Below, piece after piece: positions 1 to 8,263 of a stretch of DNA of 43,524 nt. This DNA is from Paracoccaceae bacterium (lineage in GTDB: Bacteria; Pseudomonadota; Alphaproteobacteria; Rhodobacterales; Rhodobacteraceae): positions 1-43,524 of the forward strand of contig JAGQRV010000056.1 of assembly GCA_020425125.1 (NCBI GenBank), given 5' to 3'. Within the stretch, counting starts at the first letter, position 1, and each line of letters starts with the position of its first letter. The translations under genes and the position numbers were made by a program. The notes under the pieces were generated by a model. That model was given only the letters and a program-made list of their open reading frames with translations. It searched no databases and was not told the DNA's origin.

Positions 1-402
1 GTCGACCCGCTGGTGATGCCGGTGGGCGCCATGGCGACTGCGGGCCAGCAGGTCTTTGCGCTGGTGCGGCGGCTGCGCGAGGACCTCGGCGTCAACACGA
101 CCTGCGGCGCCTCGAACATCAGCTTCGGCCTGCCCCAGCGGCACGGCATCAACGGCGCCTTCCTGCCGATGGCGATCGGCGCCGGCATGACCAGCGCGAT
201 CATGAATCCGGTCCGCGCCGTCGAGATGGAGGCGATCCGCGCTGCCAATCTGCTGATGAACCACGATGCGAACGGTGCCGCCTGGATCCGCTTCTCGCGG
301 GTTCTCGAAGCGGTGCACGAAGGCGCCTCCTTCGCGGAGGCCGCACAGGCGGCCGCAGCGGAAGCATCGGCGCGCGGTGGCCGTCGGCGGCGGAGAGGCT
401 GA
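1..402 (+). CDS. methyltetrahydrofolate:corrinoid methyltransferase, C-terminal part
   Basis: The reading frame is open from base 1, so the gene starts outside the window and only about 133 residues are visible. Segments such as NTTCGASNISFGLP and an IMNP motif belong to the pterin-binding TIM-barrel family that includes MtrH and MtgA and moves methyl groups between a corrinoid protein and tetrahydrofolate. The role fits the context, because a RACo-type activator of corrinoid proteins (1634-3670) lies just downstream on the same strand. The protein ends in an arginine run (GGRRRRRG), and the activator ends in almost the same tail. Family assignment is firm; the methyl donor (glycine betaine, trimethylamine or another) cannot be told from this fragment. 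Confidence 0.82.
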   Translation, partial: VDPLVMPVGAMATAGQQVFALVRRLREDLGVNTTCGASNISFGLPQRHGINGAFLPMAIGAGMTSAIMNPVRAVEMEAIRAANLLMNHDANGAAWIRFSRVLEAVHEGASFAEAAQAAAAEASARGGRRRRRG

Positions 403-471
403 CCCGGCAGACCGCGGGAATACCTGCGTCGGACCGGCGGGATGTCTCGCCGGTGTTCGTCCCCGGTTGGT

Positions 472-1542
472 CTAGCCGGCCAGGGTCCAGAGATCCGCGA
501 GGTATTCGGTGCGCGCGCCGCTGATCCGCTTCGGATGGGGGCTGTCGTGGACGATGAGCCACCGGCCGGCATCCCACCGGCACAGCCCTTCGGGATTGTC
601 GCTCACACCGCGATAGGGCAGCGCCTGGGCCAGTGTGACCTCGGATGCATCATGGAGGCCGGACTCCCGGCAGGCGACGGCGCCCGTCCACCGCAACACG
701 GCCGTGTCGCCGTCACCCGCGAGCGGCGTCCCGGTCAGCAGAAGCAGGTCGTCGCCATCGAGTGCCAGGTCGCGGATACCGGCGCCGCGCGTGTCGACGA
801 GGTGCTTGCGGTAGCGCGCCTTCCCGTCGATGCGCATCGGCTTGAGATGACCTGACCCGGTTTCCTTCATGTCCATTTCCAGAACCATGGCGTAGCCGCG
901 CAGGACCGGTCCGCGGAGCCCGAGCCAGATCCGGTTCCCTCGCACGGCAATTCCTTCGATGTCGAGCCCGTTCTCCTTTCCGGGAATGTCCAGGAACCGC
1001 CCCAGGTGCGGATCGCCGGCAAGCCAGGCCTTCAGTCGTGCCGACTTGCCGAACTTCACATGGGCGACGCGCCGCTCCCCGTCGCTCGCCACCGGCTCGG
1101 GCCCCTCGCCGTGATCGACGAGCGGCAGCCGGCCCAGGAACTGGCGGTTGCCGTCGCGCCGGATCTCGGCCATCCGCTCCAGACCCGCCGCCCCGCTTGC
1201 ACCATCGGGCTTGCCGCGCTTCAGAGAATGCGAGCCGACGATCCAGAGCCAGTCCCCGTCGACATCGAGGCCTTCGATGTCGATCTCGTTGTCCGGCCCG
1301 TCGGGAAGATCGACGAACCCCGCCAGGTCGAAATGCTGATGGTCGCCCCAGCCGTCGTCCGTCAGGCGCAGCCGTTCGATCCCCGCGGTTTCGTCGCAGG
1401 CGAGGAAAAGGACGTCCCCGGTGCGCGCGCAGGCCGACAGATCCTCTTCGACCGCCTCGCCGGGGTGGCCGGGACGGTCCGGCGGAAGGAAGCGCAGATG
1501 CACGCGCGTCGCGGACGTTTCGGGAAGGTCGCTGTCGGACAT
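472..1542 (-). CDS. DUF3616 domain protein
   Basis: This 356-residue protein has the layout of DUF3616 proteins: repeated beta-propeller-like strands with conserved phrases NEIDIEGLDVDG (about residues 85-96), EGPEPVASDGE (about 146-156) and GLDIEGIAVRGNRIWLGLRG (about 193-212). There is no signal peptide, so it should be cytoplasmic. The function of the family is not established. The gene lies on the opposite strand between two corrinoid-methyl-transfer genes, and its start is 92 bases from the start of the divergent activator gene, so the two probably share a control region. Membership in the methyl-transfer pathway is not implied by position alone. Confidence 0.8.
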   Translation of the reverse strand: MSDSDLPETSATRVHLRFLPPDRPGHPGEAVEEDLSACARTGDVLFLACDETAGIERLRLTDDGWGDHQHFDLAGFVDLPDGPDNEIDIEGLDVDGDWLWIVGSHSLKRGKPDGASGAAGLERMAEIRRDGNRQFLGRLPLVDHGEGPEPVASDGERRVAHVKFGKSARLKAWLAGDPHLGRFLDIPGKENGLDIEGIAVRGNRIWLGLRGPVLRGYAMVLEMDMKETGSGHLKPMRIDGKARYRKHLVDTRGAGIRDLALDGDDLLLLTGTPLAGDGDTAVLRWTGAVACRESGLHDASEVTLAQALPYRGVSDNPEGLCRWDAGRWLIVHDSPHPKRISGARTEYLADLWTLAG

Positions 1543-1633
1543 GGATTGTCTTCGTCTGCCGTGATGCTATGGCGCAAGCCGCAACGGCACCCTCGCCGCG
1601 CCCGGCGCGAGGATCAAGCAAAAGGGCCTGGCC

Positions 1634-3670
1634 ATGACCGAAACCGAATCCGGCAAGCCGCTCGTCGTGTTCACGCCGTCGGGCCGCCGCGGGCGGGTCG
1701 CGCGGGGCACGCCGGTACTGGCGGCGGCGCGGCAGCTGGGTGTCGATCTCGACTCGGTCTGCGGCGGACGGGGCATCTGCTCGCGCTGCCAGATCGCGCC
1801 GGCGTTCGGGGATTTCCCCAAGCACGGGATCCATGCCACGCCCGAAGCCTTGTCGCCCTGGAATGCGGTCGAGGAGCGCTACCGGACCAAGCGAGGCCTG
1901 GCCGAGGGGCGCCGGCTCGGCTGTCAGGCCTGCATCCTCGACGACGCGGTGATCGACGTCCCGCCCGAAAGCCAGGTCCATCGTCAGGTGATCCGCAAGG
2001 CGGCCTCGGATCGCGAGATCGCCATGGATCCGGCCACGCGGCTGTATCTCGTCGATGTGGAACCACCCGACATGCACCACCCGTCGGGCGACTTTGAACG
2101 TCTCTCCGCGGCCCTGTCGGAACAATGGGGCATTGCCGCGCCGACCGCGCCCCTGCCCGTGCTCGCGCGCCTCCAGCAGGCACTCCGGAAGGGCGACTGG
2201 CAGGTGAGCGTCGCGGTCTTCGATGACGGTACCATGCCGCCCGCGATCCTTGGAATCTGGCCCGGCCTGCACGAAGGCGGGCTCTACGGACTGGCCATCG
2301 ACCTCGGTTCCACCACCATTGCCGCGCATCTCTGCGACCTTGCCACCGGCGCGGTCCGGGCATCGGACGGCGTCATGAACCCCCAGATCCGCTTTGGCGA
2401 GGATCTGATGAGCCGGGTCTCCTATGCGATGATGAACCCCGGCGGCGCGGCCGAGATGACCGCCGCCGTCCGCACAGCCCTGACCGACCTCGCCCGCTCC
2501 GTCGCTGCCGATGCCGGGATCGAACCGGCGCTGATCTTCGAGGTCGTGGTGGTCGGAAACCCGGTCATGCATCACCTGCTTCTCGGCATCGATCCGGTGG
2601 AGCTCGGCCAGGCGCCGTTCGCGCTGGCGGCCTCCGGCGCGCTGCGACTTGCAGCAGCCGATCTGGGACTCGCCGGCATCGCCGAAACCGCGCGCACCTA
2701 CATCCTGCCCTGCATTGCCGGCCATGTCGGCGCGGACGCGGCCGCCGTGGCATTGGCAGAAGCGCCCGACCGGTCGGAGGATCTCGTTCTGGTCGTCGAT
2801 GTGGGCACGAATGCCGAGATTCTCCTCGGCAACCGCAGCCGCGTGCTCGCCTGCTCCTCGCCCACCGGACCTGCCTTCGAGGGGGCGCAGATCAGCGCCG
2901 GACAACGCGCCGCGCCGGGCGCCATCGAACGCGTGACGATCGACCCGGTCACCAAGGAGCCCCGTTTCCGGATAATCGGCAGCAGCCGGTGGTCGGACGA
3001 CCCCGGCTTCGCCGAAGCGGTGGACAGAACCGGGATCACCGGTATCTGCGGGTCCGGCATCATCGAGGCGGTGGCCGAGATGCGCATCGCCGGGCTGCTC
3101 GACGCCTCCGGCCTGATCGGATCCGCCGAGGCGGCAGGAACTCCCCGCCTTGTCCCGGACGGCCGGACACATTCCTACGTCCTCCATGACGGCACCTCGA
3201 CGGGCGGCCCGCTCATTGCAGTGACGCAATCCGATGTCCGGGCAATCCAGCTGGCGAAATCCGCGCTCTATGCCGGAGCCCGGCTCCTGATGGACGAGCT
3301 GGGCGTTGAACGGGTCGACCGGATCGTGCTGGCCGGCGCGTTCGGGGCACATATCTCGCCGAAACACGCGATGGTGCTGGGGATGATCCCGGACTGTGCG
3401 CTTGAGCGGGTCACCTCGGCGGGGAATGCCGCCGGGACCGGAGCGCGCATGGCCCTAGCCAGCCGCGTGGCCCGGTCCGAGATCGAGGCGACCGTGCGCC
3501 GGATCACCAAGGTCGAGACGGCGGTAGCGCCGCGCTTCCAGGAACATTTCGTCGCCGCCAACGCCATTCCACATGCTCGCGATCCGTTTCCCGAACTGGC
3601 GCGGCTGGTCCGTCTGCCCGAGGTTCAGTTCGGCGCGGGCGGCGGTCCGAGGCGACGGCGGAGGGGCTGA
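1634..3670 (+). CDS. ASKHA/RACo-type reductive activator of corrinoid protein
   Basis: A 678-residue protein with an N-terminal 2Fe-2S ferredoxin domain (cysteines 43, 49, 52 and 97; CGGRGICSRC) followed by a DUF4445/ASKHA ATPase domain. Phosphate-binding segments typical of the actin-like fold are visible (AIDLGSTT near residue 220, VVDVGTNAE near 395). Such proteins use ATP and a low-potential electron to return an oxidised corrinoid, Co(II), to the active Co(I) state, which fits the corrinoid methyltransferase upstream. The ATG at 1634 is preceded by an AAGGGCC ribosome site. The C-terminus is arginine-rich (GPRRRRRG). Length and domain order match the family, and no defect is visible. Confidence 0.9.
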   Translation: MTETESGKPLVVFTPSGRRGRVARGTPVLAAARQLGVDLDSVCGGRGICSRCQIAPAFGDFPKHGIHATPEALSPWNAVEERYRTKRGLAEGRRLGCQACILDDAVIDVPPESQVHRQVIRKAASDREIAMDPATRLYLVDVEPPDMHHPSGDFERLSAALSEQWGIAAPTAPLPVLARLQQALRKGDWQVSVAVFDDGTMPPAILGIWPGLHEGGLYGLAIDLGSTTIAAHLCDLATGAVRASDGVMNPQIRFGEDLMSRVSYAMMNPGGAAEMTAAVRTALTDLARSVAADAGIEPALIFEVVVVGNPVMHHLLLGIDPVELGQAPFALAASGALRLAAADLGLAGIAETARTYILPCIAGHVGADAAAVALAEAPDRSEDLVLVVDVGTNAEILLGNRSRVLACSSPTGPAFEGAQISAGQRAAPGAIERVTIDPVTKEPRFRIIGSSRWSDDPGFAEAVDRTGITGICGSGIIEAVAEMRIAGLLDASGLIGSAEAAGTPRLVPDGRTHSYVLHDGTSTGGPLIAVTQSDVRAIQLAKSALYAGARLLMDELGVERVDRIVLAGAFGAHISPKHAMVLGMIPDCALERVTSAGNAAGTGARMALASRVARSEIEATVRRITKVETAVAPRFQEHFVAANAIPHARDPFPELARLVRLPEVQFGAGGGPRRRRRG

Positions 3671-3700
3671 CGGTGCCGCCGAGACCGGCCGCAACGGCGC

Positions 3701-3729
3701 TTGACGCCAATGGTCCATCTCTGTAGCAC
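3701..3729 (+). promoter_or_regulatory. possible promoter of tRNA-Gly
   Basis: TTGACG at 3701-3706 is followed after 17 bases by TAGCAC at 3724-3729, about 12 bases before the tRNA. This matches the TTGAC / TAGC style of alphaproteobacterial tRNA promoters, though the -10 half is weak. Confidence 0.4.
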
Positions 3730-3741
3730 AGCGTCCTGAGC

Positions 3742-3816
3742 GCGGGCGTAGTTCAGTGGTAGAACGTCAGCTTCCCAAGCTGAATGTCGTCGGTTCGATC
3801 CCGATCGCCCGCTCCA
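3742..3816 (+). tRNA. tRNA-Gly (anticodon CCC)
   Basis: Full cloverleaf with encoded CCA. The acceptor stem GCGGGCG pairs with CGCCCGC, the anticodon stem TCAGC/GCTGA encloses loop TTCCCAA (anticodon CCC at 3774-3776), and the T-arm contains GGTTCGATCC. It reads GGG codons. It stands alone between the activator gene and the Rrf2 regulator. Confidence 0.96.
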
Positions 3817-4155
3817 GCCTGCCTTATCGGACGAGATCCTGCGTACCCATTGGCCGGTGTCTGCTGCCGGTCGTGGCGCGGCCGTTGACGCGAGGCCCTG
3901 CGATCCGATGATGCCGTCTTCGAGCAGGCATAAGGCGCGGTATGCGCGCCATGGTCGCCGGGACGGTGGCAATCACGCGGCAATCGACCGTCGGCAAGCG
4001 GCAAGGTATCGCTATGGCAGGCTGTGTCCGTAGTCGAGTTCGAGTGCGGCATTGCGGGAAATCCCCTGCAGCCCTGCCGCGCGACCAGCATAGCGCCCCT
4101 TGACGAGCTCAAAATCATTCTCCAATTTTGCATCTATTTACGGGGCCAACGTTCG
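3817..4155. other. gene-free stretch
   Basis: The 339 bases between tRNA-Gly and the Rrf2-type regulator hold no recognisable gene on either strand. The last 50 bases are AT-richer (AAAATCATTCTCCAATTTTG region near 4109-4128) and probably contain the regulator's promoter. Confidence 0.5.
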
Positions 4156-4608
4156 ATGCATTTGTCCAAATTCACCGACTACGCCCTGCGCGTCTGCCTG
4201 TACCTCGGCGCGCATCAGGAGCGGCGGGTGCCGATTTCAGAGATTGCGCAGGCTCACCGCCTGTCGCAAAGCAACCTGATGAAGGTGGTCAACCAGCTTG
4301 TCGATGGCGGCTTCCTGAAGAGCACGCGGGGACGGACAGGCGGCGTCCAGCTTGCGCGTCCCGCGGCCGAACTTCGCGTCGGCGAGGTCGTACGGTACAT
4401 TGAGGGCGACACGAATTTGGTGGATTGCTCGAGCTGCATCCTTGTCGGAGCATGCGGCCTTGTCCGGGCCCTGAAAGGAGCAAAAGAGGCTTTCTACCAA
4501 TCCCTTGACCAATTCAGTGTGGCGGATGCCGTTCTCGCACACCCGCGAAGCTTATCGATCCTTCAGGGATCCGTCCCGGCTCCGGCTGATCTGAGCGAGG
4601 CCAGGTAG
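4156..4608 (+). CDS. Rrf2-family transcriptional regulator, NsrR-like
   Basis: The likely start is the ATG at 4156, because the Rrf2 fold begins exactly there (MHLSKFTDYALRV); a longer upstream extension would add unrelated residues. The 150-residue product has a winged helix-turn-helix (about 1-65, with QAHRLSQSNLMKVVNQL as recognition region) and three cysteines, C91, C94 and C100, at the place where NsrR, IscR and RirA bind an Fe-S cluster. NsrR-type proteins sense nitric oxide and repress nitrosative-stress genes. The first two cysteines are closer together (C-x2-C-x5-C) than in E. coli NsrR (C-x4-C-x5-C). The neighbouring nitrite genes support an NO or nitrite role, but iron sensing is possible. 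Confidence 0.82.
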   Translation: MHLSKFTDYALRVCLYLGAHQERRVPISEIAQAHRLSQSNLMKVVNQLVDGGFLKSTRGRTGGVQLARPAAELRVGEVVRYIEGDTNLVDCSSCILVGACGLVRALKGAKEAFYQSLDQFSVADAVLAHPRSLSILQGSVPAPADLSEAR

Positions 4609-5076
4609 GCTTTTGCGCGAATCGGCGCGAATCGCGCTCTGTTTGTGGCACGAATACGGATGCCAAGCCGGCGTGAGACACGTCGGGACGGCGAACCGGC
4701 AAGAGTCTCTCGCCCATGAATCCGCTCGCGCCGCCCACAAAAACTGTGCATTTGCGTTGAATCTTTGAGCAGCCTTGGTCCGATTCCGTAGACATGCCGG
4801 ATATTCTTCGCTGCAGCGCGACATGAGGGTTGCAACAAGAAATCATTCCTAATACGAGAATGATTAACGGTGGCCCGATCGCTACCGTTAGTCTGCCGCA
4901 ATGGTGTGGCAATTTCCGTCAGGAGCCCTTCGGGGCAGGCAGCAACGATGCTGTGACTTCGATCCGACCTCGGCCGGATCGTGGGATAGCGGTCTGTTCC
5001 GGCTCGCCTTTTCCCTGACTGAGATCGCCGCGGCTCCGGCACTCCGGGTCCGCCTCTGCATGAACCGGAGACACGA
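4609..5076. other. gene-free stretch upstream of nir remnant
   Basis: No intact coding region is recognised in these 468 bases. The clearest structure is an 8-9-8 inverted repeat at 4841-4865, described separately. Given the decayed nirBD remnant immediately downstream, part of this stretch may be an old nitrate/nitrite-assimilation promoter region or the debris of deleted genes. Confidence 0.45.
4841..4865. promoter_or_regulatory. 8-9-8 inverted repeat, candidate operator
   Basis: AATCATTC (4841-4848) and GAATGATT (4858-4865) are perfect inverted copies separated by nine bases. The site lies in an AT-rich island upstream of the nirBD remnant and nitrite channel and downstream of the Rrf2-type regulator. 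A dimeric regulator binding site is plausible; which protein binds is unknown. Confidence 0.45.
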
Positions 5077-5568
5077 ATGCCGAAGCAACGTCGCGTCATG
5101 ATTGGCAATGGCATGGCCCCGGACCGGATGCCGAGGCATCCGTTCGACCACGCCCCAACGACACTCACCGATAGATCGAGCCACACGACCGCCAACGGCA
5201 TGTCAGCGGTTGCCGCCTGCGGCCACCCCGTCATCCTCCTTGAGCCGAGACAAGCTTGTGTCGGCGCGGTCTGCGCCGATAGCGGCCATGACAAGACCCG
5301 CAATGCGGGCACGACCGGTGCTCTGACCCTCGGGGGCTTCCGCACCGACGACGACCTGACTTTCGCTCTTGAAGACCAATGCCCGCATCAGAACGGGCTT
5401 CTGTCCCAGGGGATCGTGGATGACAGCTGCGTCACGCGCTCCCTCCGCAACCGGGTGATCTCGCTCGAATCCGGGGCCTTGCCTGGCGCCGATGACGGCC
5501 GGACCACCGCCTTCCCCGTCCGCCTGGTCGGGCGGGACTTCTACCTCTCCCTGCAACCTGGCGCCTGA
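5077..5568 (+). pseudogene. nirB-nirD remnant (assimilatory nitrite reductase)
   Basis: The 163-residue frame appears to be two ends of an operon joined after a large deletion. Residues 1-27 (VMIGNGMAPDRM, then FDHAP) resemble the N-terminal FAD-binding start of NirB, the large subunit of NAD(P)H nitrite reductase. Residues about 88-163 resemble the C-terminal half of NirD (FALEDQCPH, LLSQGIV, VISLESG, GADDG). The roughly 60 residues between match neither. In the NirD part the first Rieske ligand pair is present (C102, H104), but the second, normally CPLH, reads RSLR (R121, R124), so the cluster could not bind. A working reductase is therefore lost, although the frame is still open. Confidence 0.7.
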
Positions 5569-5604
5569 TCTCAGGCTCCGAACCCTTCCGAAGGACCTGC
5601 GCAC

Positions 5605-6456
5605 ATGTCGTATATCCAACCCAAGGAATTCGCGGCCAAGATGGTCGACGCCGGCGAATCCAAGATCTTCATGTCGACCAAGGACACGCTGATCCGGTCC
5701 TACATGGCCGGCGCGATCCTGGCACTGGCCGCCGCCTTCGCGGTCACCATTACCGTCAACACCGGCCAGTTCCTGGTCGGCGCGCTGCTGTTCCCCGTGG
5801 GCTTCTGCACGCTCTACCTGCTCGGCTTCGACCTTCTCACCGGCGTCTTCACCCTGGCGCCGCTTGCCGTCATCGCAAAGCGCCCTGGCTGCAGCTGGGG
5901 TGGCGTACTGCGGAACTGGGGTCTGGTCTTCATCGGCAACTTTGCCGGCGCCATGACTACCGCCGTCTTCATGGCGATCATCTTCACCATGGGCTTCACC
6001 CAGGAGCCGAATGCCGTCGGCCAGAAGATCGGCCATATCGGCGAAGCGCGAACGCTGGGCTATGCTGCAGCCGGCGCAGGCGGGATGCTGACCCTCTTCA
6101 TCCGTGCGGTGATGTGCAACTGGATGGTGTCCACCGGCGTCGTAGCGGCGATGATGTCGACCTCGGTCTCGGGCAAGGTCATCGCGATGTGGATGCCGAT
6201 CCTGATCTTCTTCTACATGGGCTTCGAGCATTCGATCGTGAACATGTACCTGTTCCCGAGCGGGATCATGCTGGGCGGGCAGTTCACCTGGGCCGACTAC
6301 TTCATGTACAACGAGATCCCGACCGTCGTCGGCAACCTCGTCGGCGGCCTGACCTTCGTCGGGGCGATGCTCTACATGACCCATTACAGGGAATCGCCGA
6401 AGCGCAACGCCGCCTTCGCCCGGAATGACGACGTGGCCTCGATCCCGGCCGAATAG
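5605..6456 (+). CDS. formate/nitrite transporter family channel (NirC-like)
   Basis: A 283-residue membrane protein with six hydrophobic segments and the repeated half-helices of the FNT family, including FDLLTGVFTLAP (about residues 73-84) and NWMVSTGVV (about 172-180). FNT pentamers carry formate, nitrite or related small anions across the inner membrane. The ATG at 5605 has AAGGA upstream. It follows the nirBD remnant by 36 bases and precedes the phosphatase/kinase and cyanase genes, so nitrite (or cyanate) uptake is the likely task, although the reductase next door is broken. The exact anion cannot be read from sequence. Confidence 0.88.
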   Translation: MSYIQPKEFAAKMVDAGESKIFMSTKDTLIRSYMAGAILALAAAFAVTITVNTGQFLVGALLFPVGFCTLYLLGFDLLTGVFTLAPLAVIAKRPGCSWGGVLRNWGLVFIGNFAGAMTTAVFMAIIFTMGFTQEPNAVGQKIGHIGEARTLGYAAAGAGGMLTLFIRAVMCNWMVSTGVVAAMMSTSVSGKVIAMWMPILIFFYMGFEHSIVNMYLFPSGIMLGGQFTWADYFMYNEIPTVVGNLVGGLTFVGAMLYMTHYRESPKRNAAFARNDDVASIPAE

Positions 6457-6468
6457 GTCAAGTTCCGC

Positions 6469-6492
6469 GGGGACCCGGATGCTCGGGTCCCC
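6469..6492. repeat. strong hairpin between channel and kinase genes
   Basis: A perfect 9-base stem (GGGGACCCG / CGGGTCCCC) with a six-base loop. No T-run follows, so it is more likely an mRNA-stabilising or processing hairpin, or partial attenuator, than a classic terminator. It could set different transcript levels for the channel and the kinase/phosphatase. Confidence 0.6.
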
Positions 6493-6516
6493 GTCGCCGC
6501 TCCCGGAGTTTCCGCC

Positions 6517-8241
6517 ATGCCGAAGGACAGATCTTCCGCCGACGCGCTCTGCGTCTCGATCGGGCAATTCTCGTCCACCGGCAGAAAACCCTCCAACCAG
6601 GACTTTCACGGCGCGCTGATCCCCCGCGGATCGGCGCTTCGGCTCAAGGGCATCGCCGTCGCCCTGGCGGACGGCATCAGCACCAGCCCGGTCAGCCGGG
6701 AGGCGGCCGAAACCGCGGTGAAGAGCCTCCTGACCGATTACTACGCGACCCCCGACGCCTGGAGCGTCCGGACCGCCGCCTCCAGCGTGATCTCGGCGGC
6801 CAATTCCTGGCTGCACGGTCAGAACATTTCGGTCGCAGACATCAATGCCGGGCATGTCTGCACCCTGACTGCCCTGATCCTGAAGGGCCGCGACGGACAT
6901 GTCTTCCATGTCGGAGACAGCCGCCTCGACCAGTTCACGGGCAGAGCGTTGGAGCCGCTCACCGCAAGCCACCGCGTGGTCCTGTCCGCCGAAGAAAGCT
7001 ATCTCGCCCGTGCCCTCGGCGCAGAAAGCAAAGTCGAGATCGACTACCGGCAGGTTCCGCTCCGGGAAGGCGACGTCTTCCTTCTGTCTACCGACGGCGT
7101 GCACGAACACATCGATCCTGTAACCGTCGCCCAGGCGCTGACGCTCGGAGACCTCGATACCGCCGCCCGCCACATCGCCGATGCGGCGCTGGACCGCGGC
7201 AGCCGCGACAACCTGACCGTCCAGATCGTCCGCATCGACGCGCTGCCGGACGCGGGGGTCGACCTGGCGCTGGGTGACTACCGCCTGCCGGTCCCGGCCT
7301 TGCCGAAAGCCGGGGACGAACTGGACGGCTACCGCATCATCCGGGCCGTGCAGTCCACCTCCCGCAGTCATCTCTATCTTGCGGCCGCGCCGGACGGACG
7401 CAAGGTCGCGCTCAAGATCCCCGCGCGCGAAATGGCCGAGGACGCGGCCTACATCCGCCGCTTCGTTTTGGAGGAATGGATCGCCCGGCGGGTGAGCTCG
7501 CCGCATGTTCTGGCAGCCGCACCGGCAACGGAAGGACGCAGTCATCTCTATGCCGCCATGGACTGGATCGAGGGCACGACGCTGCGCCAATGGATGACCG
7601 ACAACCCGCGCGCATCTCTGGACGAGATGCGCGGGATCGTGGGCCAGATCGTCGCCGGCATGCGGGCCCTGCACCGACGCGACATGCTGCATCAGGATCT
7701 GCGGCCCGAGAACGTGATGATCGATACTGAGGGAACGGTGAAGATCATCGATCTCGGCTCCGCCACCGTCGCGGGCGTGGAGGAAGCTGCAGCGGGCACG
7801 CTGGGTCCGATGCCCGGCACCTTCCAGTACACGGCCCCGGAATACCTCTCCGGCGACACGGTCAGCTGGCGGTCAGACCAGTACGCGTTGGGCGTGATCG
7901 CCTACGAGATGCTCACCGGCCGCCTGCCCTATGGGCCCCAGGTCGCCCGCATCCGGTCGCGGGCCGATCAGCGCCGGCTGGTCTATCGTCCTGCGCGCGA
8001 CAACGACACCGGAGTGCCGGACTGGATCGATTGCGCATTGCGCAAGGCGGTGCATCCCGACCCGCTGCGCCGCTACGACGCGCTGTCCGAATTCCTGGCA
8101 GACCTAAGGCGGCCCGGCACCGGCTGGACCGGCCGCCGCCACGTCCCGCTTGTGGAACGCAATCCGGTCCGGTTCTGGCAGGGTGTTTCGGTCGTTCTGG
8201 CCGTGCTCTGCCTGATCCTCGCCGCGCAACTCACGGGCTGA
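6517..8241 (+). CDS. bifunctional PP2C phosphatase / Ser-Thr protein kinase, membrane-anchored
   Basis: A 574-residue fusion. Residues 1-240 form a PP2C phosphatase with metal-binding aspartates in QDFHG (D29), LADG (D52), GDSR (D134), STDG (D193) and SRDN (D231). Residues about 270-530 form a protein kinase: lysine 300 (VALK), catalytic D394 and N399 in HQDLRPEN, DLG in place of DFG (D412), and an APEY-type P+1 loop (440-443). The glycine-rich loop is poor in glycine. A single C-terminal membrane helix (FWQGVSVVLAVLCLILAA) anchors it to the inner membrane. Similar fusions sit beside nitrate/nitrite transport genes in other proteobacteria, so it may set uptake activity by reversible phosphorylation; that is inference. 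Confidence 0.88.
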   Translation: MPKDRSSADALCVSIGQFSSTGRKPSNQDFHGALIPRGSALRLKGIAVALADGISTSPVSREAAETAVKSLLTDYYATPDAWSVRTAASSVISAANSWLHGQNISVADINAGHVCTLTALILKGRDGHVFHVGDSRLDQFTGRALEPLTASHRVVLSAEESYLARALGAESKVEIDYRQVPLREGDVFLLSTDGVHEHIDPVTVAQALTLGDLDTAARHIADAALDRGSRDNLTVQIVRIDALPDAGVDLALGDYRLPVPALPKAGDELDGYRIIRAVQSTSRSHLYLAAAPDGRKVALKIPAREMAEDAAYIRRFVLEEWIARRVSSPHVLAAAPATEGRSHLYAAMDWIEGTTLRQWMTDNPRASLDEMRGIVGQIVAGMRALHRRDMLHQDLRPENVMIDTEGTVKIIDLGSATVAGVEEAAAGTLGPMPGTFQYTAPEYLSGDTVSWRSDQYALGVIAYEMLTGRLPYGPQVARIRSRADQRRLVYRPARDNDTGVPDWIDCALRKAVHPDPLRRYDALSEFLADLRRPGTGWTGRRHVPLVERNPVRFWQGVSVVLAVLCLILAAQLTG

Positions 8242-8263
8242 TACTTCACCAAGGAGGAAGATC

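Noticed and set aside
713-3367. Long open frame (884 residues) on the minus strand opposite the activator gene
   Set aside because: Composition is shadow-like, with no domain, and the plus-strand gene has clear Fe-S and ASKHA motifs.
6469-6492. Rho-independent terminator
   Set aside because: The stem is perfect, but no T-run follows and the gene order suggests read-through to the kinase gene.
5203-7692. Long open frame (829 residues) on the minus strand opposite the channel and kinase genes
   Set aside because: It is a high-GC shadow; the plus strand carries complete families.
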